This document shows positions 7,528 to 16,157 of a stretch of 64,000 nt of DNA, piece by piece. Positions within the stretch are counted from its first letter, which is position 1, and every line of letters begins with the position of its first letter. Under the pieces are notes generated by a model, which made no database searches, was not told the origin of the DNA, and saw nothing but the letters and a program-made list of their open reading frames with translations. This DNA is from Colivivens sp964452915 (GTDB lineage Bacteria; Bacteroidota; Bacteroidia; Bacteroidales; Bacteroidaceae): assembly GCA_964452915.1 (NCBI GenBank), contig CAYVNW010000008.1, forward strand, positions 5,694 through 69,693. The letters run 5' to 3'. The translations under genes and the position numbers were made by a program.

Positions 7528-8709
7528 ATGACAGAATTAGAACTTAAATACGGCTGTAATCCGAATCAGAAACCATCAAGAGTTTATATGGAGAAAGGAG
7601 AACTGCCTTTCGAGGTGTTGTGCGGACGTCCTGGATACATCAATTTGTTGGACGCATTCAACAGTTGGCAACTTGTGCGCGAACTGCGTGCTGCCACCGG
7701 GCTCCCTGCTGCAGCGTCTTTTAAACATGTCAGCCCTGCGGGAGCAGCAGTTGGAATTCCTCTAAGTGATACTCTGAAAAAGATATATTTTGTTGATGAC
7801 ATCACAGAGCCACTTACTCCTATAGCAACGGCTTACGCAAGAGCCAGAGGTGCCGACCGCATGTCGAGCTTCGGAGACTTCATAGCCCTTAGCGACACTT
7901 GCGACAAAGCAACTGCCCTACTGATAAAGCGGGAAGTAAGCGACGGCATTATTGCTCCCGACTACACACCCGAAGCCCTTGAAATACTGAAATCAAAGCG
8001 CAAGGGAACTTACTGCATCATCAAAATGTCGACCGACTACAATCCTGCACCGATTGAACACAAACAGGTATTCGGAATCACTTTCGAACAGAAGAGGAAC
8101 GACATAAACCTCGCTGACGACTCAATATTCAACAATGTTCCTACAGCGAACAAGAACTTGACAGAAGATGCAAAACGGGATCTCAAAATTGCATTGATAA
8201 CTCTCAAGTACACTCAAAGTAACTCCGTTTGTTACGTTAAGGACGGACAAGCAATAGGTATCGGTGCAGGGCAACAAAGCCGTATCCACTGCACACGGCT
8301 GGCCGGCAACAAGGCTGACCTCTGGTGGTTGCGCCAGTACCCGAAGGTGATGGCACTCCCATTCATACCAGACATACACAGAGCTGACAGAGACAACACT
8401 ATCGATGTCTACATGGGCGATGAATATGAGGACGTTCTTGCTGACGGTGTATGGCAAAACTTCTTTACTGAAAGACCCGAACCTCTCACACGCGAGGAGA
8501 AAAAAGCATGGTTGGCAAAAAACACGAAAGTGGCTCTCGGCAGCGACGCTTTCTTCCCGTTTGGAGATAACATAGAACGGGCACACAAAAGCGGCGTAGA
8601 GTATATTGCTCAAGCAGGCGGTTCTGTCCGCGATGACAATGTAATTGCCACATGCGACAAATATGGCATAGCAATGGCATTCACAGGAATTAGATTGTTC
8701 CATCACTAA
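7528..8709 (+). CDS. AICAR formyltransferase, short form without IMP cyclohydrolase
   Basis: A 393-residue protein matching the AICAR transformylase part of PurH, which moves a formyl group from 10-formyl-THF to AICAR in purine synthesis. Family segments visible are L-K-Y-G-C-N-P-N-Q near residue 8, S-F-K-H-V-S-P-A-G-A-A near 64 and G-A-G-Q-Q-S-R near 245; the K-H pair belongs to the active site. The N-terminal MGS domain of full-length PurH, which closes the IMP ring, is missing, so the final step needs another enzyme. A TTG four codons upstream is possible but ATG is preferred. It leads an operon with serS. Confidence 0.88.
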   Translation: MTELELKYGCNPNQKPSRVYMEKGELPFEVLCGRPGYINLLDAFNSWQLVRELRAATGLPAAASFKHVSPAGAAVGIPLSDTLKKIYFVDDITEPLTPIATAYARARGADRMSSFGDFIALSDTCDKATALLIKREVSDGIIAPDYTPEALEILKSKRKGTYCIIKMSTDYNPAPIEHKQVFGITFEQKRNDINLADDSIFNNVPTANKNLTEDAKRDLKIALITLKYTQSNSVCYVKDGQAIGIGAGQQSRIHCTRLAGNKADLWWLRQYPKVMALPFIPDIHRADRDNTIDVYMGDEYEDVLADGVWQNFFTERPEPLTREEKKAWLAKNTKVALGSDAFFPFGDNIERAHKSGVEYIAQAGGSVRDDNVIATCDKYGIAMAFTGIRLFHH

Positions 8710-8720
8710 TCACTCCGCTC

Positions 8721-8921
8721 ATGGCATCAGACGAGGAAATCATGTACGCCATGATGAATGGCATCAACTTCGACAACAAGAAGGAAGGCAAGGCTGACAA
8801 GGTGAGAACCAAAGCCAAAATCAAACAATACAAAACCGGCGCACACAGCTCAGGAGCTGCTAAACACAAGGCAGAAATTAAACAACGGGTGAGATCAAGG
8901 AAAACCCAAAGGAAAAAGTAA
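8721..8921 (+). CDS. Small basic protein of unknown function
   Basis: A 66-residue protein starting 11 bases after the AICAR transformylase stop and ending 18 bases before serS. About a third of its residues are Lys or Arg, concentrated in the C-terminal two-thirds, while the first 16 residues are acidic and hydrophobic. There is no Cys, no signal peptide and no membrane segment. The composition suggests binding to nucleic acid, perhaps on the ribosome given the serS neighbour, but that is only inference. The tight spacing on both sides argues that it is a real gene. Confidence 0.6.
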   Translation: MASDEEIMYAMMNGINFDNKKEGKADKVRTKAKIKQYKTGAHSSGAAKHKAEIKQRVRSRKTQRKK

Positions 8922-8939
8922 CGAAAGGATGCAAACGAT

Positions 8940-10262
8940 ATGTTAACATTAAAACAGATCACAGAACAGACAGACAAGGTCATCAAGGGCTTGGAGAAAA
9001 AACACTTTGACGGAGCAAAAGAAGCTATTGAAAAAGCTATAGAAATCGACAAAGACAGACGTGAGGCACAAACACGTCTCGACGCATGTCTTGCCGAACA
9101 AAAGAAATACTCAGCGCAAATCGGAATGCTTATGAAACAAGGTAAGCGCGACGAAGCAGAAACGGTCAAGACAGAGGTGGCAAAGTTGAAGGAAGAATCA
9201 CAAGCGCTGCAAACACGAATGAACAAGGCAGAGGAACAATTGGTGGCACACCTTTGCACCATTCCAAATGTTCCTTACGATGAAGTGCCTGAGGGAACAG
9301 GTGCGGCTGACAATGTAGTTGTCAAGTCAAGCTTGCGTGAATGTAAAGAAGGTGATACGGTAGGCAACTGGACAACCGTACCGACAAACAAAAACGCAAA
9401 GATACCACATTGGGAACTTGCAAAACAATATAATCTCATCGACTTCGACCTCGGTGTGAAGATCTCCGGGGCCGGATTTCCTGTATACATAGGTAAGGGT
9501 GCACAATTGCAACGCGCACTCATCAACTTTTTTCTTGACGAAGCACGTAACGCCGGATATACAGAAGTAATGCCACCAACTGTGGTAAACGCCACTTCAG
9601 GCTATGGAACAGGACAGCTGCCAGACAAGGAAGGACAAATGTACCATTGTGAAGTCGACGATCTCTATCTCATCCCTACAGCCGAAGTGCCTGTAACAAA
9701 TATTTACCGTGATGTCATTCTTGACGAAAAAGACCTTCCGATAAAGAACTGCGCATACACCGAGTGTTTCCGCCGTGAAGCAGGCAGCTATGGAAAGGAC
9801 GTGCGCGGACTTAACCGTCTGCACGAATTCAGTAAAATTGAAATCGTGAGAATTGATACCCCAGAACATTCAAGGCAAAGCCATAAGGAGATGCTCGATC
9901 ACGTTGAAGGACTGCTTAAAAAGTTGGAACTGCCTTACAGAATACTCCGTTTGTGCGGTGGCGACCAAAGTTTCACTTCCGCAATCTGCTATGACTTCGA
10001 AGTATATTCCGAGGCACAAGGCAGATGGCTCGAAGTCAGCTCGGTAAGCAACTTCGACACATATCAGGCAAACCGGCTGAAGTGCCGATACCGCGGAGCA
10101 GACAAGAAAGTACACTTGTGCCACACACTGAACGGCTCGGCCCTTGCCCTGCCGCGCATCCTTGCGTCAATACTTGAAGACAACCAGACTGCCGACGGCA
10201 TAGTGATTCCGGCAGCCCTGCGCAAATATACAGGTTTTGATATTATATGTAACGACAAATGA
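8940..10262 (+). CDS. serS: Seryl-tRNA synthetase
   Basis: A 440-residue class II synthetase that charges tRNA-Ser. The N-terminal 110 residues form the long Lys/Glu-rich coiled-coil arm that grips the tRNA. Motif 2 is T-E-C-F-R-R-E-A-G-S-Y-G-K-D near residue 275, followed by G-L-x-R-L-H-E-F-x-K-x-E; motif 3 is L-N-G-S-A-L-A-L-P-R near residue 400. It is slightly longer than the E. coli enzyme. Its stop overlaps the start of the next gene by four bases (ATGA), so the two are translationally coupled. Confidence 0.97.
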   Translation: MLTLKQITEQTDKVIKGLEKKHFDGAKEAIEKAIEIDKDRREAQTRLDACLAEQKKYSAQIGMLMKQGKRDEAETVKTEVAKLKEESQALQTRMNKAEEQLVAHLCTIPNVPYDEVPEGTGAADNVVVKSSLRECKEGDTVGNWTTVPTNKNAKIPHWELAKQYNLIDFDLGVKISGAGFPVYIGKGAQLQRALINFFLDEARNAGYTEVMPPTVVNATSGYGTGQLPDKEGQMYHCEVDDLYLIPTAEVPVTNIYRDVILDEKDLPIKNCAYTECFRREAGSYGKDVRGLNRLHEFSKIEIVRIDTPEHSRQSHKEMLDHVEGLLKKLELPYRILRLCGGDQSFTSAICYDFEVYSEAQGRWLEVSSVSNFDTYQANRLKCRYRGADKKVHLCHTLNGSALALPRILASILEDNQTADGIVIPAALRKYTGFDIICNDK

Positions 10263-12607
10263 ACAAAATCGTTTCGAAAACACAGTTTAGCGAGAAGGTG
10301 TTTAAAATTGAAGTTGAAGCGCCTCTCATCGCAAAATCACGCAAAGCGGGACATTTCGTAATCGTACGCACTGGAGATAAAGGAGAGAGAATTCCACTCA
10401 CCATAGCAGACAGCGACACACAACGCGGAACAATCACTTTAGTTGTGCAAACTGTAGGCTATAGCACGACCAAGCTTTGCAATCTTAATGTAGGAGACTA
10501 CATAACCGACGTGGTCGGACCACTGGGCCAGGCTACAAAAATAGAGAACTTCGGTACAGTCGTTTGTGCCGGGGGCGGCGTGGGTGTCGCACCTATGCTG
10601 CCTATCATAAAGGCCCTGAAAGAAGCGGGCAACCGAGTTATCAGCGTGCTTGCCGGAAGGACAAAGGAGTTGATCATCCTTGAAGACGAAGTGCGAAAGC
10701 ACTCTGACGAGGTCATCATAATGACCGATGACGGCAGTTACGGACAGAAGGGAGTGGTTACGGTAGGGATAGAACAGGTTATCCTGCGTGAGAAAGTAGA
10801 CAAATGCTTTGCCATCGGTCCTGCCATCATGATGAAGTTCTGTTGCCTTCTGACAAAGAAGTACAACGTTCCTACCGATGTGTCACTCAACACCATCATG
10901 GTCGATGGTACAGGAATGTGCGGAGCTTGCCGCATCACCGTAGGAGGCAAGACACGGTTCGTATGTGTAGACGGACCAGAGTTCGATGGACACGAGGTCG
11001 ACTTCGACGAGATGTTCAAGCGCTCTGGTGCGTTCAAGGATATAGAACTTGAGGAAATGAAAAAGCTGGAGGCTCATGTCAATGGTATCTCAGTTGATTT
11101 AAAGGCAGAACCGATCAAAGAAGATTCCTCCGGCATGACAACCGATACGCCTCTTGCCGAACTGCTCGACAGAAACTCTGCATGGCGTAAAACACTGCAA
11201 GCCTCTATGAAGCCTCGTGAACGATCTGCTATCGAACGGTGTGTTATGCCGGAACTTGACCCCGTTTACCGTGCTACAACTCGTACCGAGGAAGTGAACC
11301 AAGGACTTACTACCGAACAAGCTCTCACTGAGGCTAAACGTTGTCTTGACTGTGCAAAACCAACATGCATGGAAGGTTGTCCGGTAAGCATAAACATTCC
11401 GTCATTCATTAAAAACATCGAACGTGGGCAATTCCTTGAAGCTGCAAAAGTACTTAAGGCCACAAGTGCCCTGCCAGCTGTATGCGGCCGTGTGTGCCCT
11501 CAGGAAAAACAATGCGAGAGCAAATGTATCCACGTAAAGATGAAACAGCCTGCGGTCGCAATTGGTAACCTTGAACGCTTTGCTGCTGACTACGAACGTA
11601 ACTCAGGTAAAATGGCACTGCCTGAGTGCAAAATGCCGAATGGCATTAAAGTGGCTGTAGTCGGTTCGGGACCTGCAGGTCTCAGTTTTGCAGGTGATAT
11701 GGCAAAGAACGGCTACGATGTGACTGTGTTCGAGGCCCTTCACGAAATAGGCGGTGTACTGAAATATGGTATTCCTGAGTTCCGTCTGCCAAATGCTATC
11801 GTCGACGTGGAGATAAACAATTTGGAAAAAATAGGTGTACACTTCGTTAAGGATTGCATAGTAGGCAAGACAATAACCATAAACCAATTGGAACATAAGG
11901 GTTATAAAGGTATCTTTGTGGCTTCGGGAGCCGGATTGCCTAACTTCATGGGAATTCCAGGGGAGAACAGTATCAACATAATGTCTTCAAACGAATACCT
12001 CACACGCGTTAACTTGATGGACGCTTCAAATCCAGAAAGCGATACACCAATCAACAAAGCACACCGTGTTATGGTTGTAGGTGGAGGAAACACAGCTATG
12101 GACTCATGCCGTACAGCAAAACGACTGGGAGCCGAGCGTGTATTTATTGCCTACAGACGTAGCGAAGCTGAAATGCCGGCACGGCTTGAGGAGGTAAAAC
12201 ATGCTAAGGAAGAAGGCATTGAGTTCATGACCCTCCACAATCCGATCGAATACATAGCCGATGAAAAAGGCAAGGTATGCCAAGTAAAACTTCAGAAAAT
12301 GAGACTTGGTGAACCTGACGCCTCGGGCAGACGCAGTCCGGTGCCTATCGAAGGCGCAATCGAGACTATTGATATTGACATGGCAATCGTGGCAGTAGGT
12401 GTGTCACCAAATCCGCTGGTACCGAAATCAGTTGAAGGACTTGAACTCGGACGTAAGAACACCATCGCGGTGAACGACGAGATGCAATCAAGCATCCCGA
12501 CCATCTATGCAGGGGGTGACATCGTGCGCGGAGGCGCAACTGTAATCCTTGCCATGGGTGACGGACGCCGTGCGGCACGATATATGAATGAGAATTTACA
12601 AAAATAA
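10259..12607 (+). CDS. NfnA-NfnB fusion: ferredoxin/NAD(P) oxidoreductase with glutamate synthase-type subunit
   Basis: A 782-residue fusion. Residues 1-280 resemble NfnA and the dihydroorotate dehydrogenase electron-transfer subunit: an FAD/NAD reductase domain ending in a 2Fe-2S motif (G-M-C-G-A-C-R and a later F-V-C). Residues 320-780 resemble NfnB and the small subunit of glutamate synthase: two cysteine clusters for 4Fe-4S centres (R-C-L-D-C-A-K-P-T-C and C-G-R-V-C-P-Q-E-K-Q-C), then dinucleotide folds G-S-G-P-A-G-L and G-G-G-N-T-A-M-D. NfnAB couples NADH and reduced ferredoxin to make NADPH by electron bifurcation; in Bacteroidota the halves are often fused. Sulfide dehydrogenase (SudAB) activity is an alternative. 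It overlaps serS by four bases. Confidence 0.88.
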   Translation: MNKIVSKTQFSEKVFKIEVEAPLIAKSRKAGHFVIVRTGDKGERIPLTIADSDTQRGTITLVVQTVGYSTTKLCNLNVGDYITDVVGPLGQATKIENFGTVVCAGGGVGVAPMLPIIKALKEAGNRVISVLAGRTKELIILEDEVRKHSDEVIIMTDDGSYGQKGVVTVGIEQVILREKVDKCFAIGPAIMMKFCCLLTKKYNVPTDVSLNTIMVDGTGMCGACRITVGGKTRFVCVDGPEFDGHEVDFDEMFKRSGAFKDIELEEMKKLEAHVNGISVDLKAEPIKEDSSGMTTDTPLAELLDRNSAWRKTLQASMKPRERSAIERCVMPELDPVYRATTRTEEVNQGLTTEQALTEAKRCLDCAKPTCMEGCPVSINIPSFIKNIERGQFLEAAKVLKATSALPAVCGRVCPQEKQCESKCIHVKMKQPAVAIGNLERFAADYERNSGKMALPECKMPNGIKVAVVGSGPAGLSFAGDMAKNGYDVTVFEALHEIGGVLKYGIPEFRLPNAIVDVEINNLEKIGVHFVKDCIVGKTITINQLEHKGYKGIFVASGAGLPNFMGIPGENSINIMSSNEYLTRVNLMDASNPESDTPINKAHRVMVVGGGNTAMDSCRTAKRLGAERVFIAYRRSEAEMPARLEEVKHAKEEGIEFMTLHNPIEYIADEKGKVCQVKLQKMRLGEPDASGRRSPVPIEGAIETIDIDMAIVAVGVSPNPLVPKSVEGLELGRKNTIAVNDEMQSSIPTIYAGGDIVRGGATVILAMGDGRRAARYMNENLQK

Positions 12608-12614
12608 TAATCGA

Positions 12615-12645
12615 CATACTCCGGACATTCACAAGCCGGAGTATG
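12615..12645 (+). terminator. Hairpin between the Nfn-like and nucleoside phosphorylase genes
   Basis: Perfect 10-bp stem: CATACTCCGG (12615-12624) and CCGGAGTATG (12636-12645), loop of 11 bases. Only CCCCTTAAAATT follows instead of a T-tract, so it may terminate partly or stabilise an mRNA end. An in-frame ATG at 12643 inside the stem is not used as a start. Confidence 0.55.
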
Positions 12646-12666
12646 CCCCTTAAAATTAATAGGCTT

Positions 12667-13548
12667 ATGGCAACTTATTTCGCACCATCCGAACTCATCA
12701 TCAACGATGATGGCAGTTCATTCCACTTGCACATAACTCCGGAACAACTGGCAGACAAAGTAGTAATGTGTGGCGACCCCGACAGGGTTCCATTGATCGC
12801 CTCATTCTTCGACAGTAAGGAATGTGACGTTCAAAGCCGAGAATTCCATACAATCACCGGCACATATAAAGGAAAGCGCATCACAGCCATATCACACGGT
12901 ATTGGATGTGACAACATCGACATTGTAGCTACCGAACTTGACGCACTGAAGAATATTGACTTCAAGACGCGCCATCTCAAGGACAAACAGACGAGCATGG
13001 ACATGATACGCATCGGCACATGCGGAGGCTTACAGAAAAACACTCCCATCGGTACGTTCGTATGCAGTGAGAAATCAATAGGAATAGAAGGCCTACTGAA
13101 CTACTATGCCGACCGTGATAAAATATGTGACCTTGAGTTTGAAAAAGCGTTCACCGATTATGTAGGATGGGACTACCACTATCTGCCGGCACCTTATGTT
13201 GTTGACAACAGCCAGTCGTTACTTGAGCAAATATTCGATGCCGATCGTGGCATGGTTCGCGGTGTGACCATCTCATGTGGAGGCTTTTATGGACCTCAGG
13301 GACGCGAAATCCGTATACCACTCGCCTACCCTCACCTCAACGAACATATCTGCAATTTCGAATGGAACGGATATCGAATAACCAACTTCGAGATGGAAAG
13401 TGCGGCCCTTGCAGGTATGTGCAAGCACCTTGGCCATCGTTCACTGACTGTATGTATGGTCATAGCCAACCGTATAGCACATGAAGCCAACACAGGATAT
13501 AAAAACACGATTGGTGACTTAATCCAACTGGTACTTGAGAAAATATAA
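12667..13548 (+). CDS. Nucleoside phosphorylase (uridine phosphorylase family)
   Basis: A 293-residue PNP/UDP family enzyme that splits a nucleoside with phosphate to base and pentose-1-phosphate. Family features are V-V-M-C-G-D-P-D-R-V near residue 32 for phosphate binding, I-S-H-G-I-G-C-D-N-I near 83, I-R-I-G-T-C-G-G-L near 115 and the substrate segment N-F-E-M-E-S-A-A-L near 240. The branch, uridine or purine, is not certain. The start M-A-T-Y-F lies after the hairpin at 12615-12645. The msrC gene follows with no gap. Confidence 0.85.
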   Translation: MATYFAPSELIINDDGSSFHLHITPEQLADKVVMCGDPDRVPLIASFFDSKECDVQSREFHTITGTYKGKRITAISHGIGCDNIDIVATELDALKNIDFKTRHLKDKQTSMDMIRIGTCGGLQKNTPIGTFVCSEKSIGIEGLLNYYADRDKICDLEFEKAFTDYVGWDYHYLPAPYVVDNSQSLLEQIFDADRGMVRGVTISCGGFYGPQGREIRIPLAYPHLNEHICNFEWNGYRITNFEMESAALAGMCKHLGHRSLTVCMVIANRIAHEANTGYKNTIGDLIQLVLEKI

Positions 13549-14022
13549 ATGGAAAAGCAGGAACATTACAAGCAATTCATACACGACTTGCGGCTACTCA
13601 TAAGCGATGAGCATGAAGAAGTAAGTGTATTGGCAAACATAGCCGCATCCCTGCACGAAGAGTTCGTTTTTTTTTGGGTCGGCTTCTATCTTGTACGTCA
13701 AAAAAATGCTACAGAGCAATGTCTCATACTTGGACCATTCCAAGGCAGCCCAGCCTGCTATCGAATAGCATACGGCAAAGGCGTATGCGGAACGGCATGG
13801 AGAGAGTGCCGTTCGCAAGTAGTACCTAATGTCGAACTGTTTCCAGGACATATTGCGTGCAGCAGCTTGTCACGTTCTGAACTTGTAGTTCCTATATTTA
13901 ATAGAAAAAACGAGGTGGTAGCGGTCCTTGATATTGACAGCGATCACCTCGCATTCTTTGACGAAACCGACCGACACTATATGGAACAATTGTGCCAAAT
14001 CATTACCGACACACTCTACTGA
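13549..14022 (+). CDS. msrC: Free methionine-(R)-sulfoxide reductase (GAF domain)
   Basis: A 157-residue GAF-domain enzyme that reduces free Met-R-sulfoxide, not protein-bound Met. The three family cysteines are present in G-P-F-Q-G-S-P-A-C (Cys70), G-K-G-V-C-G-T-A (Cys80) and H-I-A-C-S-S (Cys104); their spacing of 10 and 24 residues equals that of E. coli fRMsr (Cys84, Cys94, Cys118). It begins on the base after the phosphorylase stop, so the two are coupled. The final acidic segment D-I-D-S-D closes the GAF pocket as in the family. Confidence 0.92.
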   Translation: MEKQEHYKQFIHDLRLLISDEHEEVSVLANIAASLHEEFVFFWVGFYLVRQKNATEQCLILGPFQGSPACYRIAYGKGVCGTAWRECRSQVVPNVELFPGHIACSSLSRSELVVPIFNRKNEVVAVLDIDSDHLAFFDETDRHYMEQLCQIITDTLY

Positions 14023-14110
14023 CCCACAATCCTTCCACCTTATACGTTATTTTGTCATTTCAAAACCTGACAATCCACCACACCATCATGGGCATTGCGG
14101 ACTTATCATT

Positions 14111-14602
14111 TTAATCTCCGTACATAAATTGGCTAAACCTGTCGATTACAACCTGTCTTAGCGTCTCAGGCATGTCCTTTATGCCATTATAATACTTCTC
14201 GTACGCATTTCTGGTATACATGATATTAAATTCTGATTTCAGTTGTGTCAGTGTTGGTTTTTTTATTATTCCCACTTCAACCGCTGCATGTAATATATGT
14301 CCAAGATTCTTGCCTCCTTTTTCTTCAACAATAGTATGTAAAATCCCCATTATCTCATCTTTATGATTCTCGTCCAAAATGCATTCAACAAACGGCTTAG
14401 ACTTCTTATGCCTTGGTAGAACGACAACTGGCTGGTCTACACCTGTATCCTTAGAAATATGTATGTAAGTACCCTCCAATACCTTAACACTATTTTCCAC
14501 ATAAGATTGGACTTTTGTGGTAATTTCGGTGACAGCCCACTTTTCATTTATGTCTACCTTTGACTCTTTCTCTTCCATTAAAGGAGTCCGTATTTCAATC
14601 AT
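14111..14602 (-). CDS. Orphan protein A, paralogue of the gene at 45949-46479
   Basis: A 163-residue cytosolic protein that I do not recognise. It shares about half of its residues over the last 110 with the protein at 45949-46479: S-K-D-T, E-N-H-K-x-E-I, L-H, K-G-G-x-x-L, a P-T-x-x-Q-x-x-S-E-F segment and a closing A-Y-E-K-Y-Y-N-G-x-K-D-M-P-E. The C-terminal half looks helical and has the spacing of a winged-helix-like module seen in many small Bacteroidales proteins; that is inference. The first 25 residues are charged. It stands alone with its own promoter. Confidence 0.6.
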   Translation of the reverse strand: MIEIRTPLMEEKESKVDINEKWAVTEITTKVQSYVENSVKVLEGTYIHISKDTGVDQPVVVLPRHKKSKPFVECILDENHKDEIMGILHTIVEEKGGKNLGHILHAAVEVGIIKKPTLTQLKSEFNIMYTRNAYEKYYNGIKDMPETLRQVVIDRFSQFMYGD

Positions 14603-14628
14603 CTCTTTGCCTTTGATTTATTTCACTG

Positions 14629-14658
14629 CAAAGATACGCATGTTTCATATAACCACAA
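14629..14658 (-). promoter_or_regulatory. Promoter of orphan gene A
   Basis: On the minus strand, TTTG (14655-14658), an 18-base spacer and TATCTTTG (14629-14636). Further upstream at 14672-14684 lies a CGCATTTAGTTGC stretch also found, with changes, before orphan gene B at 46550-46562. The rest of 14659-14897 is AT-rich with one 7-bp hairpin (TGTACAT at 14735-14741, ATGTACA at 14751-14757) and nothing else I can name. Confidence 0.75.
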
Positions 14659-14897
14659 AATTAATCCAGTCGCATTTAGTTGCACTTTTTATAATTTGAT
14701 TTGAACACGATGAATTGTTAATTATATTATTTATTGTACATAATGCCACGATGTACAGTACTTACAGAAATTTGCCTACATTCGGAATGGGTGATTTCTC
14801 AAAAACCACGCAAGTTTGACTTGCCTCTCAAATTGCACCATTTGGAACTTACTGTGTAAGAGATGACAGACATGGAGTGTCCCGACAGTATGTTCAT

Positions 14898-16157
14898 TTA
14901 TTTTATATCAAACTGACTGCCCCATGCTGTTTTATAATAGTACTGATAGAAAGGCTGTGACTTATATTTCTCAAGTGGCAGGTACATGCTGACGCCACCA
15001 CACTGGTCCTGGATGACCTCCATAGTGTCACGGTTGTATGCACTGTACCATCCGGACGATGCATATTTGTATGGAACAAGTGAGTCAAACGCAGTCTTCC
15101 ACTGCACATAGTCAGCCGATGAAAGTACTTTAAGCATTATAGCCTGTACATCGTAATAGTCTGGATAGTTTATGGCATCCGAATAAGATAAAGAATTCCA
15201 TTGGTACAAATAGTAATCGAGACAATCTGTGTACAGTGAATCGTCAAGAAATTCATAACGTGCGAACAGGTCGGACATTACATATACATAAGCCGGAAAC
15301 GCTTCAGTCTTTATAGCAGAAATCACAACACCATAAGGACCGGTCCCATAATAAGCATAGTAGTTGTAAGCCATCGCCTGTGGAGAGAAAGATGTAGCAA
15401 ACATAGTTGCCACGACATTCTGATAAGGCGCACCTTGTGCAGGAGTCTCAGCAGGTGAGCCAATAATATACTTGGCTGTGTTGCGTAATTCGTAAGCCAC
15501 TTCCATTGTTTGCATGAAACACGCATCGAACAATATAAACTCCAACTTAGGGAAATTAGAAAGTACAGACGCCATATCCTTGATTTCCATGCGACTGCCT
15601 GAGTTAGATGTCGAGTTATGACCGTTATCAACTCCAAATGTCTTGCGATGACGTATTTGTGCAGACTCTTCACTGGAATTTTGCGGATCGTTTATCCAAC
15701 CAGAACCATGCGACCACATCACAAGTCCATAGCTGTCAGTCTTGTAGTTGCTGAAGAAATAAGAAAGCACCTCGGAAAACGTCTCGGGTGAGGCAGAGTC
15801 CATTTCATTAGAATATGTAAACTTTGGTTGTAACGATGTATAAGAAACAGCAGAAGTCTTATTGGTTATCTCATAAATACGTGGATAACTGGTATCATCA
15901 ACGTACACAACCAAACGATCGTTTTTCCCCAATTGAGCCTTGGCCGTCAGCATTTCATTGATATCGGCCTGTACAAAATCCTTCAACGAATTCTCCGCCA
16001 CGATATATACCAGCACAGCACGAGACAACGTAGGTTCATCATCATTCTCATCCTTGCTGCACGCACTGGTTACAGCCAAAGAAACAGCGACTGTGATCCA
16101 GCAAGAAAGGGTAATGAAATATTTATTTAAGCAACCATGAAGTTTAGATAACGACAT
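14898..16157 (-). CDS. Clostripain-like C11 cysteine peptidase, lipoprotein
   Basis: A 419-residue peptidase of clan CD, family C11. The catalytic His is H150 in M-W-S-H-G-S-G-W and the catalytic Cys is C213 in L-F-D-A-C-F-M. A lipobox T-S-A-C places the lipidated residue at Cys33, after a signal segment, so it should be anchored in the envelope. C11 enzymes cleave after Arg or Lys, but the specificity here is not readable. The start overlaps the end of the preceding exported protein gene by 14 bases; a later start would remove part of the signal region. It is the last gene of an rpoD-led unit. Confidence 0.88.
   Translation of the reverse strand: MSLSKLHGCLNKYFITLSCWITVAVSLAVTSACSKDENDDEPTLSRAVLVYIVAENSLKDFVQADINEMLTAKAQLGKNDRLVVYVDDTSYPRIYEITNKTSAVSYTSLQPKFTYSNEMDSASPETFSEVLSYFFSNYKTDSYGLVMWSHGSGWINDPQNSSEESAQIRHRKTFGVDNGHNSTSNSGSRMEIKDMASVLSNFPKLEFILFDACFMQTMEVAYELRNTAKYIIGSPAETPAQGAPYQNVVATMFATSFSPQAMAYNYYAYYGTGPYGVVISAIKTEAFPAYVYVMSDLFARYEFLDDSLYTDCLDYYLYQWNSLSYSDAINYPDYYDVQAIMLKVLSSADYVQWKTAFDSLVPYKYASSGWYSAYNRDTMEVIQDQCGGVSMYLPLEKYKSQPFYQYYYKTAWGSQFDIK

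Noticed and set aside
8122..8706. Open frame of 194 codons on the minus strand inside the AICAR transformylase gene
   Set aside because: It is antisense to a well-conserved enzyme, has no family resemblance and no promoter; codon structure is the shadow of the real gene.
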